Made by a program: the position numbers and the translations under genes. Below are positions 25,941 through 36,100 of a stretch of 61,122 nt of DNA, in pieces. The notes below the pieces were generated by a model. That model was not told the DNA's origin and did no database searches. It saw nothing but the letters and a program-made list of their open reading frames with translations. The stretch comes from an uncultured Ignavibacteriota bacterium. Its GTDB lineage: Bacteria > Bacteroidota > Ignavibacteria > UBA10030 > UBA8401. Position 1 is the first letter of the stretch; every line of letters begins with the position of its first letter. Location of the stretch: NCBI GenBank assembly GCA_903861125.1, contig CAIOTF010000050.1:1-61122 (forward strand), given 5' to 3'.

Positions 25941-28511
25941 TTATTTCAAAACCATCATTTTCTTCACTTCAACAAAACTTCCAGTGGTCAACTGGTAAAA
26001 ATATATTCCCGACGACACTCTGCCGGCATTCCACTCCACTTCTTTCCACCCCACCGATTGTTCTTCGTTCACGAGTGTTACCACCTCGCGTCCGAGCAGA
26101 TCGTATATTTTTAAACTGACTTTACTGATAACTGGTAACTGATAACTGATCACTGTTGTTGGGTTGAATGGGTTGGGGTAGTTTTGTGCTAAATAAAAAT
26201 CCGTCAGTGTTGCGTTGTGAGCAACTGATGTAAGTTTTAATGAGAACTCAAACACATCGGCTGAAGTGAAAGGTTTTAACGTTTTGAAATAAAATTGGTC
26301 TCCGACTACGGGCTGGATATTTGGTGTTGACGGATAGAATGCAATACCCCAAGATAATGCCAGAGTTCCGGTTGAATCCGGTTCCAGAATGTGTAATTCA
26401 TCATACGATGAGATCGTGTTATTCCCGTCACCATCCATAAACAACACTTTTGTTTTTCTGTTCTTGGTAACATTTTTCACCTGGAATTTCATGAACGCTG
26501 CCGGTATTTCATAGATTGCAATCGAGGTATCTATGACGCTATTATTAAGAGTGATTGTATAATCGTAGGGAAGAGCGCGAGCCGTTACGGTCGTCGATCC
26601 GATGGCTCCTTCAAAAAGGTATGGACGGCCTTCCAAATTCGATGAGCCGGTGACCCATTTTGTATTTTTGACATCAGCTCTTATCTTTGCAGCATCCCCA
26701 ACCACAAGGCGAAGGCCATCAAAGAGAGGGCCAGGTGTGATGCCGTCAAATGGACCTGCGTTCAATACTTTCACCGTCCCGCCGAGTGTTATATCGCGAA
26801 CGGTATAAACATTATTTGCAAACGAACTGTCATCAATCGTCATACGGTAAAGATGGTCTGTTGTTTGCGATTTGTCCACGATCATAATAGAAACGGTCCC
26901 ATCCCCCAATCCCTGAACATGGTTCGCGTTCTTAAGCACCGAAAATTCAATATTTCTTACAATGAGCGAAGTATCGACGATATTCTTTGAACGTATCTGA
27001 ATTTTAGGTTTATACACCTTGCTAGTTACCAGAAGGGACGTCTTTATTCTTATTGTAATTGTTTTTGATGAATCAACCGGTAAAACAAATATACTGTCAG
27101 AGAGTGAAATCGCTGATGGGATGTTCACATTCTGATAATCGAAGTTGATATAGACAGAATCATCAGCAAAACCTCTGTTCGTCAGAATGATGCTGGTATC
27201 TTTTTGTGGTGTATTGTAATCGATGCCTCCAAAATTAATCCCTTTGCTTGTATCGATATTGACAGTAAGCCGAGGACTCGCTTTGTGGAAATACTCCGCC
27301 TCAATTGCCAGTTGAGCGGATATTTCGAGAGTTGCAGTTTCGTACAATCTTAAATCACGAGAATTACAGAATACTGAAAGAGCAACACTATCCTTTGGTA
27401 CATAATACATCGTCGTCAAATAGCCCAACGTTCCTCCGGTGTTGCCCCAAAACTCTTTACCCCCAATAAAGGAACGAAATAACCCAAAACCATAATCAAA
27501 AATTTCAAAGGCGTGTGCCGGAACGAATGACGTCATCTCCTTAAACGAAGAGGCACTCACAACTTTCCCTTCCATTAGTGATTTAATCCAACGAGCTGTA
27601 TTTTCCGGTGTTGAAAAAATAGCCCCTGCTGCCCAGCCTTGGCTGTAAAATCCGTTTCGTGAACGATTAAGAAAAGCGTCCATGAGAAGAGAACTTCCAA
27701 GAGGGATACCAAACCATTCGTGCGCAATAGTGTCGGGAGAACTCTCAAAGGGCATCAAATATGTGTGCGTCAAACCAAATGGAGTGAAAAAGCGACTTCG
27801 GATATTATTTTGATATGTATTCTTCGTCAGTTTTTCAATAATCATTCCAAGAAGCACATAGTTGGTATTGGAATACCCCCACGATGATCCTGCGACAAAA
27901 CTAGGAGCTTTGACATAGAATGTAATAACTTCTTGGGGAGTCCATATTCGTGTTGGATCATTTAGCACATTATTAAAAAAAGACGTAAAACCTGAATTCA
28001 TGTAATCATCAATTCCGGCTGTCATATTCAGAAGTTGTCTTATAGTGATGTTGCTGTCAATGTTGGCATATTTTGGAAGGAATTTATGAATTGAATCGCT
28101 TAAAGAAAGCTTCCCTTCTTCCACAAGTCTCATGATTGTTGCTGCCGTAAAGGATTTTGTAATGCTCCCTATTCCCATCACCATGCTTGGTGTCAGCGCT
28201 ATATTTGAATCAGAACTTGAATATCCGCTGGCGCCGACCCACGTGTCTCCGTTCGGTAAAATAACAGCGGCTGAAACGCCTTGATATTTAATTGTTTTAT
28301 CTAAAATTGTTTGAAGTCTTTTTGCAAGTATTGGGGTAACAGATTTACTCGAAACATTTTGAAGTGGAATATTCGCAGACTGCCCAAAAGAGATTGTAGC
28401 CATGATGAGAAAATACAATAGCATTCGTACGGATGGTTTCGATTTATTGATTGAGATGTGACGTTGCATTGTTCCACTGTTAGCATTTCGCAAAACCTGA
28501 CAATTATCCAT
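25941..28511 (-). CDS. Secreted class C beta-lactamase-fold serine hydrolase, T9SS cargo
   Basis: This 856-residue protein has an N-terminal beta-lactamase/DD-peptidase-fold domain. The catalytic SxxK is SITK (about 116-119, within MGIGSITKSFTAATI), YxN is YSN (about 213-215), and a later GNTGGTLGY stands in for the KTG-like HxG box. This fold includes DD-carboxypeptidases, esterases and EstB-like enzymes, so antibiotic resistance should not be assumed. The C-terminal half is beta-rich and includes a dockerin-like or calcium-type DGDGNNTISSYDEL segment (about 695-708), then a type A sorting domain. The start has CGGAGGCCGTATG. It is in a four-gene operon with gaps of 17 bp and 14 bp. Confidence 0.85.
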   Translation of the reverse strand: MDNCQVLRNANSGTMQRHISINKSKPSVRMLLYFLIMATISFGQSANIPLQNVSSKSVTPILAKRLQTILDKTIKYQGVSAAVILPNGDTWVGASGYSSSDSNIALTPSMVMGIGSITKSFTAATIMRLVEEGKLSLSDSIHKFLPKYANIDSNITIRQLLNMTAGIDDYMNSGFTSFFNNVLNDPTRIWTPQEVITFYVKAPSFVAGSSWGYSNTNYVLLGMIIEKLTKNTYQNNIRSRFFTPFGLTHTYLMPFESSPDTIAHEWFGIPLGSSLLMDAFLNRSRNGFYSQGWAAGAIFSTPENTARWIKSLMEGKVVSASSFKEMTSFVPAHAFEIFDYGFGLFRSFIGGKEFWGNTGGTLGYLTTMYYVPKDSVALSVFCNSRDLRLYETATLEISAQLAIEAEYFHKASPRLTVNIDTSKGINFGGIDYNTPQKDTSIILTNRGFADDSVYINFDYQNVNIPSAISLSDSIFVLPVDSSKTITIRIKTSLLVTSKVYKPKIQIRSKNIVDTSLIVRNIEFSVLKNANHVQGLGDGTVSIMIVDKSQTTDHLYRMTIDDSSFANNVYTVRDITLGGTVKVLNAGPFDGITPGPLFDGLRLVVGDAAKIRADVKNTKWVTGSSNLEGRPYLFEGAIGSTTVTARALPYDYTITLNNSVIDTSIAIYEIPAAFMKFQVKNVTKNRKTKVLFMDGDGNNTISSYDELHILEPDSTGTLALSWGIAFYPSTPNIQPVVGDQFYFKTLKPFTSADVFEFSLKLTSVAHNATLTDFYLAQNYPNPFNPTTVISYQLPVISKVSLKIYDLLGREVVTLVNEEQSVGWKEVEWNAGRVSSGIYFYQLTTGSFVEVKKMMVLK

Positions 28512-28528
28512 ACGGCCTCCGTAAAATT

Positions 28529-30598
28529 TTATTTCAACAACATTAATTTCTTTACTCCAACATAATTGCCCGCTGTCAGCTTATAAAAATATATTCCCGA
28601 CGACACTCCGCCAGCATTCCACACCACTTCCTTCCATCCCGCAGATTGTTCTTCATTCACGAGCGTTGTAATTTCGCGACCGAGCAGATCGTAGACTGCA
28701 AGTTTTACGTTCGCGGTTGATGGAAGCGAGTAGCGTATTGTTGTTGCTGGATTGAAGGGGTTGGGGTAGTTCTGAGCCAGCACAAATGTTTGCGGCATAA
28801 TGTATTCACTCTTTACTCCTGTTCCATCATGCGAGCCCTGAACGCGTCGGAACCCGGAATTGTATAGGCGACCGGACGGGTCGAATTCGACGCGACTGAC
28901 CACCCGGCAACTGACCCCATCACGGCCGTCGAACGAACCGCCCCGAAGCAACCGGTAGCCTTGTGTTGTAGACGGACCTTTTGGATCAATCGTCCCGCCC
29001 GAGGGATACGCTGAGCCATACCAATCCCAGCACCACTCCCACACATTGCCGCTCATATCATAGATGCCGAGTTCGTTCGACTGCTTTGTACCAACGGAGT
29101 GCGTTGTACTACCGGAATTTATGTTATACCATGCAACATCATCGACGGTGTTGCTGCCGCTGTAAATGAAAGGCGGAACGTGTGCTTGCGTGCCTCCCTT
29201 TGCGGCAAATTCCCATTCTGCTTCAGTTGGGAGACGGTAACCATTGGCTGTCCATTTCACGGCATCCACATTGATATTAAGTTCTCCCCTGCGATAGACT
29301 GTATCTTGTGCGCTTCTTGTGTAATAAACCGGTGTAAGTCCGTCTTTCTCAGAATGAGCGTTGCACCACTTCACAACATCATACCAGTTCACTTCTGTCA
29401 CTGGATTGTTTGTTCCAACAGGATTGTATCCGTTTCTCCCTACCGCAATTGTATCGGTTTCTGCATAACCATGTGTCAATGCCCAATTGCGCACCTCTGT
29501 CCACAACTCATTGGTTACTTCGTATTTGTCCATTTTGAAACTGCTGATTGTAACAGAAGTTGTCCCTGCAGTGAATGTGCCGCCGTCTACTGGAACCGCA
29601 GTAGTATTAACCGTCTGTCGAAAAAGAGAATCAGCCCAAACCAACAATGACGAAGCATGTCCGGAATTGAAATCGTGACCAAACGTATGTGCTCCATAAT
29701 TGTGCGTAATGCCCCATGATTTCAGTGAATCGCTGAAATCTCTGCTCATGGCATACAATGATATGAATGAATCATTCGAGCCTGCCCTGATATACATATT
29801 CATTGAATTGGACGGTTTATGATTGACAACAAAATATTGCCGTGCCAGTGTGAAAGCATCGGTTCGCAGACACGACCCGAAAATCGAGTCACGCAGCTGT
29901 CCGGTTCCTTCGACGAGAGGGAATTGGCACTTGTACGGATTTGTCGTATCAGGCGAGAATGCGCTTGCAAATCCCCAGCCCACATAGGTATAAGGTTTCG
30001 CCGCGTTCGGAGGGGTGTAGATAAAGTTGGGACTTTCAGTTGTGTTAATATATTTGAAGATTTCAGTCGCGCGTTCAAACATAATGTCGCCGCAGAACGA
30101 GGCAAATCCGGAGAAGATTTCTGGTGAAGCAAGTGCGAGCCGTGCAGACCCGCCGCCGCCCATTGAAAATCCGCCGAGAATCCAATACCTGCGGTCGAGT
30201 TTTACCGGATATTCTTGTTTGATCCATTGAACTAGGTCTTTAACGATGTAGTCGCCATGCTTTCCATTGACTGGTGAATTTGCAAAATATGTCCGGGTGT
30301 AAATTCCGCCGCTGCCGTCGGGAACAACAATGAGCATACGTTTCACCTGATTAGCGTTTAATAATGATGTCAGCGCAGAGTTGAACATATTGAATTCGCC
30401 CGGTGCCATCGTCCATCCCGGCAAAAAAATCAGTACCGGGCATGGCGATGCAGCAGAGATCGAATCAGGTTTATGCACGACAACAGTCCGGTTTTGATTC
30501 AGACTTTCGCTGAAGAACTGGCGGGTCTCGGTTGTTACTTGAGCGAAAAGATGCGTAGAGATTACAACACACATAATAAACATTAATACTTTCTTCAT
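28529..30598 (-). CDS. Esterase fused to a formylglycine-generating-enzyme-like (SUMF1) domain, T9SS cargo
   Basis: This 689-residue protein starts at an ATG preceded by TGGAGGTCACT. A signal peptide (MKKVLMFIMCVVISTHLFAQ) leads into an alpha/beta-hydrolase domain of CE1 type with nucleophile elbow GGFSMGGGG (Ser about 145). It is followed at about 340-600 by a complete-looking FGE-sulfatase/SUMF1-like domain (MDKYEVTNELW, GYRLPTEAEWEFAAKGG, DMSGNVWEWCWDWYG, LRGGSFDGRDGVSCRVVSR, GFRRVQ), then a type A sorting domain. The fold is shared by sulfatase-maturing enzymes and many non-catalytic or substrate-binding proteins; I do not see the paired catalytic cysteines clearly, so activity is uncertain. 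The fusion of these two domains on one secreted chain is unusual. Confidence 0.85.
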   Translation of the reverse strand: MKKVLMFIMCVVISTHLFAQVTTETRQFFSESLNQNRTVVVHKPDSISAASPCPVLIFLPGWTMAPGEFNMFNSALTSLLNANQVKRMLIVVPDGSGGIYTRTYFANSPVNGKHGDYIVKDLVQWIKQEYPVKLDRRYWILGGFSMGGGGSARLALASPEIFSGFASFCGDIMFERATEIFKYINTTESPNFIYTPPNAAKPYTYVGWGFASAFSPDTTNPYKCQFPLVEGTGQLRDSIFGSCLRTDAFTLARQYFVVNHKPSNSMNMYIRAGSNDSFISLYAMSRDFSDSLKSWGITHNYGAHTFGHDFNSGHASSLLVWADSLFRQTVNTTAVPVDGGTFTAGTTSVTISSFKMDKYEVTNELWTEVRNWALTHGYAETDTIAVGRNGYNPVGTNNPVTEVNWYDVVKWCNAHSEKDGLTPVYYTRSAQDTVYRRGELNINVDAVKWTANGYRLPTEAEWEFAAKGGTQAHVPPFIYSGSNTVDDVAWYNINSGSTTHSVGTKQSNELGIYDMSGNVWEWCWDWYGSAYPSGGTIDPKGPSTTQGYRLLRGGSFDGRDGVSCRVVSRVEFDPSGRLYNSGFRRVQGSHDGTGVKSEYIMPQTFVLAQNYPNPFNPATTIRYSLPSTANVKLAVYDLLGREITTLVNEEQSAGWKEVVWNAGGVSSGIYFYKLTAGNYVGVKKLMLLK

Positions 30599-30612
30599 AG
30601 TGACCTCCAAAT

Positions 30613-32340
30613 TTATTTCACAACCAAACATTTTTTCGTTTCAACAAAACTTCCCGCTGTGATTTTATAAAAATATATTCCCGACGACACAGTGCTCGCA
30701 TTCCACGGCACTTCCTTCCATCCCGCGGATTGTTCTTCGTTCACGAGCGTTACGATTTCGCGCCCAAGCAGATCGTATAAAGCCAACTTTACGTTTGCGG
30801 ATGATGGCAATGAATACCGAATTGTAGTGAATGGATTGAAGGGGTTAGGGTAGTTCTGTTCAAGACCGAACTGCATAGGCAAGTCAACGTTGTTATCCTG
30901 AACAGAATTTGGTGTTTGAATATACATTATCGTTGTGTAGACACTTCCGTCAGTTCCTGTGCTTGTCCCTGATACATATACATTTCCCGAAGCATCAACA
31001 CGGATCCCGACCGGATAGCTTGATCCGTTTGCGTATCGATATTTTGCACTCCACTCCTCGTTGCCATTAGTGCTGTATCGGATAGTAACAATACTGCTAT
31101 CGCTGGATCCTGTCACATACACATTTCCGCTGCCGTCAAGCGCGAGAGAGATGGCCCAGTCATCGTGATTCGTCGATCCGTTGTATCTTCTTGTCCAGAG
31201 GGTGTCTCCGTTGGAGTTGTATTTGATCGTTACGAAGTCATACCCAGTGTTTGGATTATTACTACTACCTGTGACATAGACATTTCCACTTCCAACGACA
31301 GCAAGGGAAGTAGCATAATTACGACCATTACCCGATCCGTTGTATCTTCTCACCCAGAGCGTATCGCCATTGGAGTTGTATTTGATCGTAGCGTAATCCG
31401 ATGAGGAATTAGAGACCCAACTAAAACCCGTGATGTAGACATTTCCGCTCCCGTCAACGGCAATTGAGGAAGTAGGACTATTATTATATATCCTTACCCA
31501 CATCGTATCTCCCGCAGAATTGTACTTGATCAACTCGCAGTCTGCAGTAAAGCTGATGAGACTGGTGTTTGCCGTGACATACACATCCCCGTTTGCATTA
31601 ACGACAATGGAGACGGGTTCGGGAGAAGAGAACCTCCCCCCTTGGAACTTCCTCACCCAAACCGTATCACCCACAGAGTCATATTTAATTGTTGTGTTGT
31701 GAGCATAGCTCCAAACGGTGCCGCCAACCCCACCATCACCCGTGATGTATACATTCCCGTAGCCGTCAACAGCAAGGGCATTTGCAACATCACTAGAATT
31801 TTCCGGATCATTGTAGCGCCGCACCCAGGTTGTATCTCCCTGTGGATTATATTTAATCGTGGCGTAGTCCAAATTCGTTCCTGAACCACCACTGCCGCCC
31901 GTGATGTAGACATTTCCACTTCCATCCACAGCAAGGGAAGTTGCATAGTCACGACCGTTGCCCGGACCATTGTATCGACGTTGCCACACCACAGCACCAT
32001 GGGAATTATATTTTATTGTTGCATAATCTTCGCCGCTTTCGCCTGTTACATAGACGTTTCCTGCATTGTCCACAACAAGATCGTTTGCCCGATCAATTGA
32101 CGAAACAAGTCCGGAACCGTAATGCCGCACCCACGCAGTGTCCACAATAGAAGACGTTTTGGAAAAGGAGTGCTGATTAGGCGCTGAATGAGTGCTGGTT
32201 TTCTCCCACGGCTTTTTTTGCATATGCGAACGAAGATAGTTTTCTTTTCGCGATTGTACATTCTGGTCTTGAATATTTTGTGCAAAGAGAAAATGAGGGA
32301 CAAAAAGAAAGATGGCAATAAATTGTAAAAAGTGTTTCAT
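30613..32340 (-). CDS. SBBP-repeat beta-propeller protein, T9SS cargo
   Basis: This 575-residue secreted protein begins with a signal peptide (QFIAIFLFVPHFLFAQ). It contains at least seven copies of a propeller repeat whose core is DGSGNVYVTG followed by YDYATIKYNSNGDTLWVRRY-like strands, the SBBP/seven-bladed propeller repeat typical of Ignavibacteria cargo. A type A sorting domain ends the chain (NYPNPFNPFTTIRYSLP, YDLLGREI, SSGIYFYKI). No catalytic motif is visible; ligand or polymer binding is inferred. It is the first gene of the four-gene operon with hydrolases, and its start has CGGAGGTTGTATG. The in-frame blades are similar at DNA level, so copy number may vary between strains. Confidence 0.87.
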   Translation of the reverse strand: MKHFLQFIAIFLFVPHFLFAQNIQDQNVQSRKENYLRSHMQKKPWEKTSTHSAPNQHSFSKTSSIVDTAWVRHYGSGLVSSIDRANDLVVDNAGNVYVTGESGEDYATIKYNSHGAVVWQRRYNGPGNGRDYATSLAVDGSGNVYITGGSGGSGTNLDYATIKYNPQGDTTWVRRYNDPENSSDVANALAVDGYGNVYITGDGGVGGTVWSYAHNTTIKYDSVGDTVWVRKFQGGRFSSPEPVSIVVNANGDVYVTANTSLISFTADCELIKYNSAGDTMWVRIYNNSPTSSIAVDGSGNVYITGFSWVSNSSSDYATIKYNSNGDTLWVRRYNGSGNGRNYATSLAVVGSGNVYVTGSSNNPNTGYDFVTIKYNSNGDTLWTRRYNGSTNHDDWAISLALDGSGNVYVTGSSDSSIVTIRYSTNGNEEWSAKYRYANGSSYPVGIRVDASGNVYVSGTSTGTDGSVYTTIMYIQTPNSVQDNNVDLPMQFGLEQNYPNPFNPFTTIRYSLPSSANVKLALYDLLGREIVTLVNEEQSAGWKEVPWNASTVSSGIYFYKITAGSFVETKKCLVVK

Positions 32341-33091
32341 ACAACCTCCGATATACCGACGGAATAGTGCCTGATTAGTGGTTCAACATATGTATAAGTA
32401 GGTCTTTTCTGTTAGCTCTATTGGTGCAAAAAATACCACTGGTGATGCATTCTTCATTTTTGATGTGCTTTAAAGACAGATCAACGATGAATTAATCTTT
32501 TTTCCACTGTAAATTAACTCACCGTATAATACTTCAGCACTTATTTTTAGCAACAAAAAAACCTCTTTCTTCGCACTCGGCGAATCCAGAGGTTATTGTG
32601 AAATAAATAATGACAAGAATCTGAATCTCAGGATTCTGTTACCAATATTTTGAAGAAAAGTAGAAATTCTGACGACTGCATGCAATAGAAAACATTAATA
32701 GAATCAAGACAATTGTGTCCTAATTATTTATTGTTAGCATTTTAGGATTTTCGTACCAGTAAGGAAAGGCTTTGGGCAATATCCTTCTACGAGGACGACT
32801 TCGCCATTGTCAGTTCGCCAAATCCCCATAGTTTCGTGGCAATGTCAAAGTGAAGTTCGACAGTTTGACAAAATGTACGGGGTTTCAAGTGTGGCGAAGT
32901 GTCATAGTTTGGTCGTTGAAAACCAAAAGAAGCCTTAGATAAAAAAATAAAAAAATTCCTATAGAAACTTGGTCTTATCCAGAATCGTGGGATTTGTTTC
33001 CCGGTCTCCGTCGAGAGGCTCAGGCGGGTAAGGAGTTAGGTACCGTGTCCGGTTGAGGCTCCGAAACGGGTCCTCTTTCTGGGTCCCATAA
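32341..33091. other. Gene-free spacer upstream of the cargo operon
   Basis: No gene is recognised. The first 150 bases should hold the promoter for the 30.6-32.3 kb operon. The middle contains a strong orphan terminator-like hairpin (separate entry), and 32780-32930 carries loose repeats of words such as AGTTTCG, AGTTCG and GACAAAATG. The end has GGGTCCTCTTTC, also found beside the 95-bp repeats. The layout resembles the spacer at 20.7-21.6 kb. Confidence 0.5.
32554..32594 (-). terminator. Orphan terminator-like hairpin
   Basis: On the minus strand AACCTCT...AGAGGTT with an inner stem TTCGC/GCGAA is followed by TTTTTTG. The nearest minus-strand stop codon upstream is more than 550 bp away and has its own terminator, so this one may end a small RNA or a lost gene. 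Confidence 0.6.
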
Positions 33092-33124
33092 ACACAAAAG
33101 CCTGCCGGGGTTACCAGCAGGCTT
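33092..33124 (-). terminator. Terminator of the 1318-residue cargo gene
   Basis: On the minus strand AAGCCTGC-TGGTAACCCCG-GCAGGCTT is followed by TTGTGTTT. It begins 21 bases after the stop codon at 33146. Confidence 0.8.
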
Positions 33125-33145
33125 GAGTTGGAACTTTAAGAGATT

Positions 33146-36100
33146 TTATTTTAAATACATCATCTTCTTCACATCAACAAAACGGTTGCGAGAACCATCG
33201 GTTGGTGTTGCTTCAATACGATAAAAATAGACTCCGCTTGCTAATCGTGTTGAATTGAACGGAGTTGAATATGTTCCCGCATTGACGATCTCGTTAACCA
33301 GCGTTGCAACCTCCCTTCCCAGTATATCATAAATTTTCAGACTGACCTTGCTGTTCATCGGCAGTTGATAATTGATCATTGTTGTTGGGTTGAACGGATT
33401 GGGATAATTTTGGGAAAGAGCAAACGATGATGGTATTGTTCCATTACGCTCTACTCTCGTCACTTGATCCATATTAATACGTATTCCCCATCCTTTGAGT
33501 GTGGCATTCTGTTGAAGATTGCTGGAGTGTATCGATAAAATCCACTTCCCTTTAACGCTCGAAGAATTAAATTTCTTCAATGGTGAAAATGGATTGTAGT
33601 TCAATGAAAAATTTGCACTTTTTCTGTCCCCAAGAACAAACGGTGCATTATCACTGAACCGACAATCGATAATTGCTGTCCCTTCGTGTTGGTAAAAGAG
33701 TGTGTCAATAATACCATTGTGTGCTAATGTCATCAAAATATTTTTTGTTGAATGCGAAAGTGATAAAGAATCAATATCAACAACAATATTCTTCACGGCC
33801 ATTCCACCGAGTGAATCTGCAATCGTTATTGTATCAGACATTGTTCCATTTGCTAACATTCGATGCAATGAATAACGTTTAAAGCGTGCAGGCAGTGTGT
33901 TCACATTGTCATACTCTTTGCGTGGTGAATGAATGTATATATTATTTTTTTCATCAGAGGAAACCAAATAGAGAGAATCATTATATCTAAGTGGTTGTGA
34001 ATATTGATAATCTTTAAAAAAAATCGGAGGTGTCGGATCAACTTCCCATGTTATCCCTTGATCAGTACTATATGAAATTTGTTCAGCAATTATTGATGTG
34101 AGTATGGTTGAATGCCGTGCTTTGGACATTGTATATTGAGATGGATCTACTGTTCGCTTTTCCCACGATGTCCCACCATTTTCTGTCCGGTATTCTCTAG
34201 GATGGAAAGAATTATTGTTGAACAAAACAGCATTATTATTGTCGAAAGCGTAGAATATCATTGAATAACCATCGTCTAAAGAAAATTTACTTCTGATCCA
34301 ATCCTTTCCATTATTTTCAGAATTATACACTTCAATATATCTGTCGATTCCATTTGTATACACAACCCAGATAACCTCTTGATTAGTCGAAATGAATTCT
34401 TGAAAATCGCCATATTCATAATTAACAATTGGAAGTGCAATCGTATCCCATTCAACGCCGGCATTTTTGGTTTGATACAGTGTTCTATTTGTCCAATCAA
34501 CATTATTTGTATAGACAAAGAATGTGTGATCTTCAGATAATCCAATTTGGCGAATACGTTTAGCAGTATCTGGCAAGAGAACTGAGTGCCAAGAATTTCC
34601 TTTATCATCTGAATATCGGAAGGTTTTGCCGTCTTTCCTGACAAACCAGTTTGCATGAGCATCAAACTGCCAAAGGCCATTTTGTCCGCCAGTATCAGCC
34701 ATAACCCATGTAGTACCTCCATTCGTAGTTTTTAATATTTCACCTGAACCCCATGGCGGCGAAATGGCTTCTTCCAATGTAAATGGAATCGTCTCCGAAT
34801 AATTGATTTGCGGGGAGACAATTGTTCTTCCATCTTTTCGTATCTGGACAATGGCTCCACCTTCACCTACTCCGGTCATTACAACTCCGCTTAGGAATAC
34901 CGAGTACAGTTTTTTCGAACCCATGTTGTAAGTCAGATATCGATCTAATACGTCACCTTTATTTCTGATGTATACCACGAAAGATCCATCATTTCCAACA
35001 GCTATATAATTATCCATTTTGTTGGTATTATTCATTGATGAGAGCTGTATCGGAGGAATACTTACCAACTCAACATAACTTTTATTAAATGATCGATGAT
35101 ACGCTTTGATGGCATCACCACATAAGTACACAACAGAACCAAGTTTTAACAACGATTTAATATTTTGACCGATGATTGATGGGCTGACTAATTCTGTCCA
35201 TGCTGCTCCTTTTGACACTCCCTCAAGCACAATCCCCAAATCGCCCACAGCAATGAACTCCACACCCGGATCATTGTATGAATAAAATGAGACATCCTTT
35301 AATGAAGCATTGGTATTGAAATTATTTGACACCCATGAATTTCCCCAATTATGGGAGACATGGATCGTACCGCTGGTTCCGACTGCAACCATATTTCCCA
35401 GCGTGTCCCAGTCGATACCATACAGCGTTTGAACACCAACATTATCGTCAACAACATTCCAAGTCGTTCCGCCATCTTTTGTTTTTAAAATATAGCCTTG
35501 TCCTATAATAAATCCGGAATCGGCATTGTAAAATTTTACTTTTTGAAAATCGGAAACCACGGGTGAGGCAACTTTTGTCCAGCTGGCACCGCTATTTGAT
35601 GTCCTCAGAATGGTAGAACTATCGCCGACAATGAATCCATTTTTTTGATTCGTAAAATATACACTACGCAGGTCGGCCGTGGTTCCCGATGCAACGGAAA
35701 CATAGGGCGTTTGTAATCCTTGTCCACCTCCATTTCCTCCCGGATCCGTCGGCGTTGTCGGTGCAACCTGAATTTTACTTATCCATACCACCGCTTTACT
35801 TTTTGCATAGCCACTCACCCCCAAAGCAATGTATGAACCATTCCCTTTGAACAAGTGCGACGGATACTCCTGGCTGACACCGGGAGAGGCATACATTGCA
35901 TAACCATTCCAAGCTCCCGAAGGTGTAAATTCAAAAAAATAATATGAACCCTCCGTAGAAAAAACTTGCGGTTTTGCAATTCCGGAAACAGCGAGATAGC
36001 CTCCCTGGTCGACAGATAGATTGTAGATCGACGAATAATTTCCGGAGCCAAAGTTTCCAACATACGTACTCTCCGCTCCATTAAAACGAAATACTCTGGC

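Noticed and set aside
25941-28511. Antibiotic-resistance beta-lactamase
   Set aside because: The fold signature is shared with DD-peptidases and esterases; the large beta-rich C-terminus and T9SS tail indicate a secreted hydrolase with another substrate.
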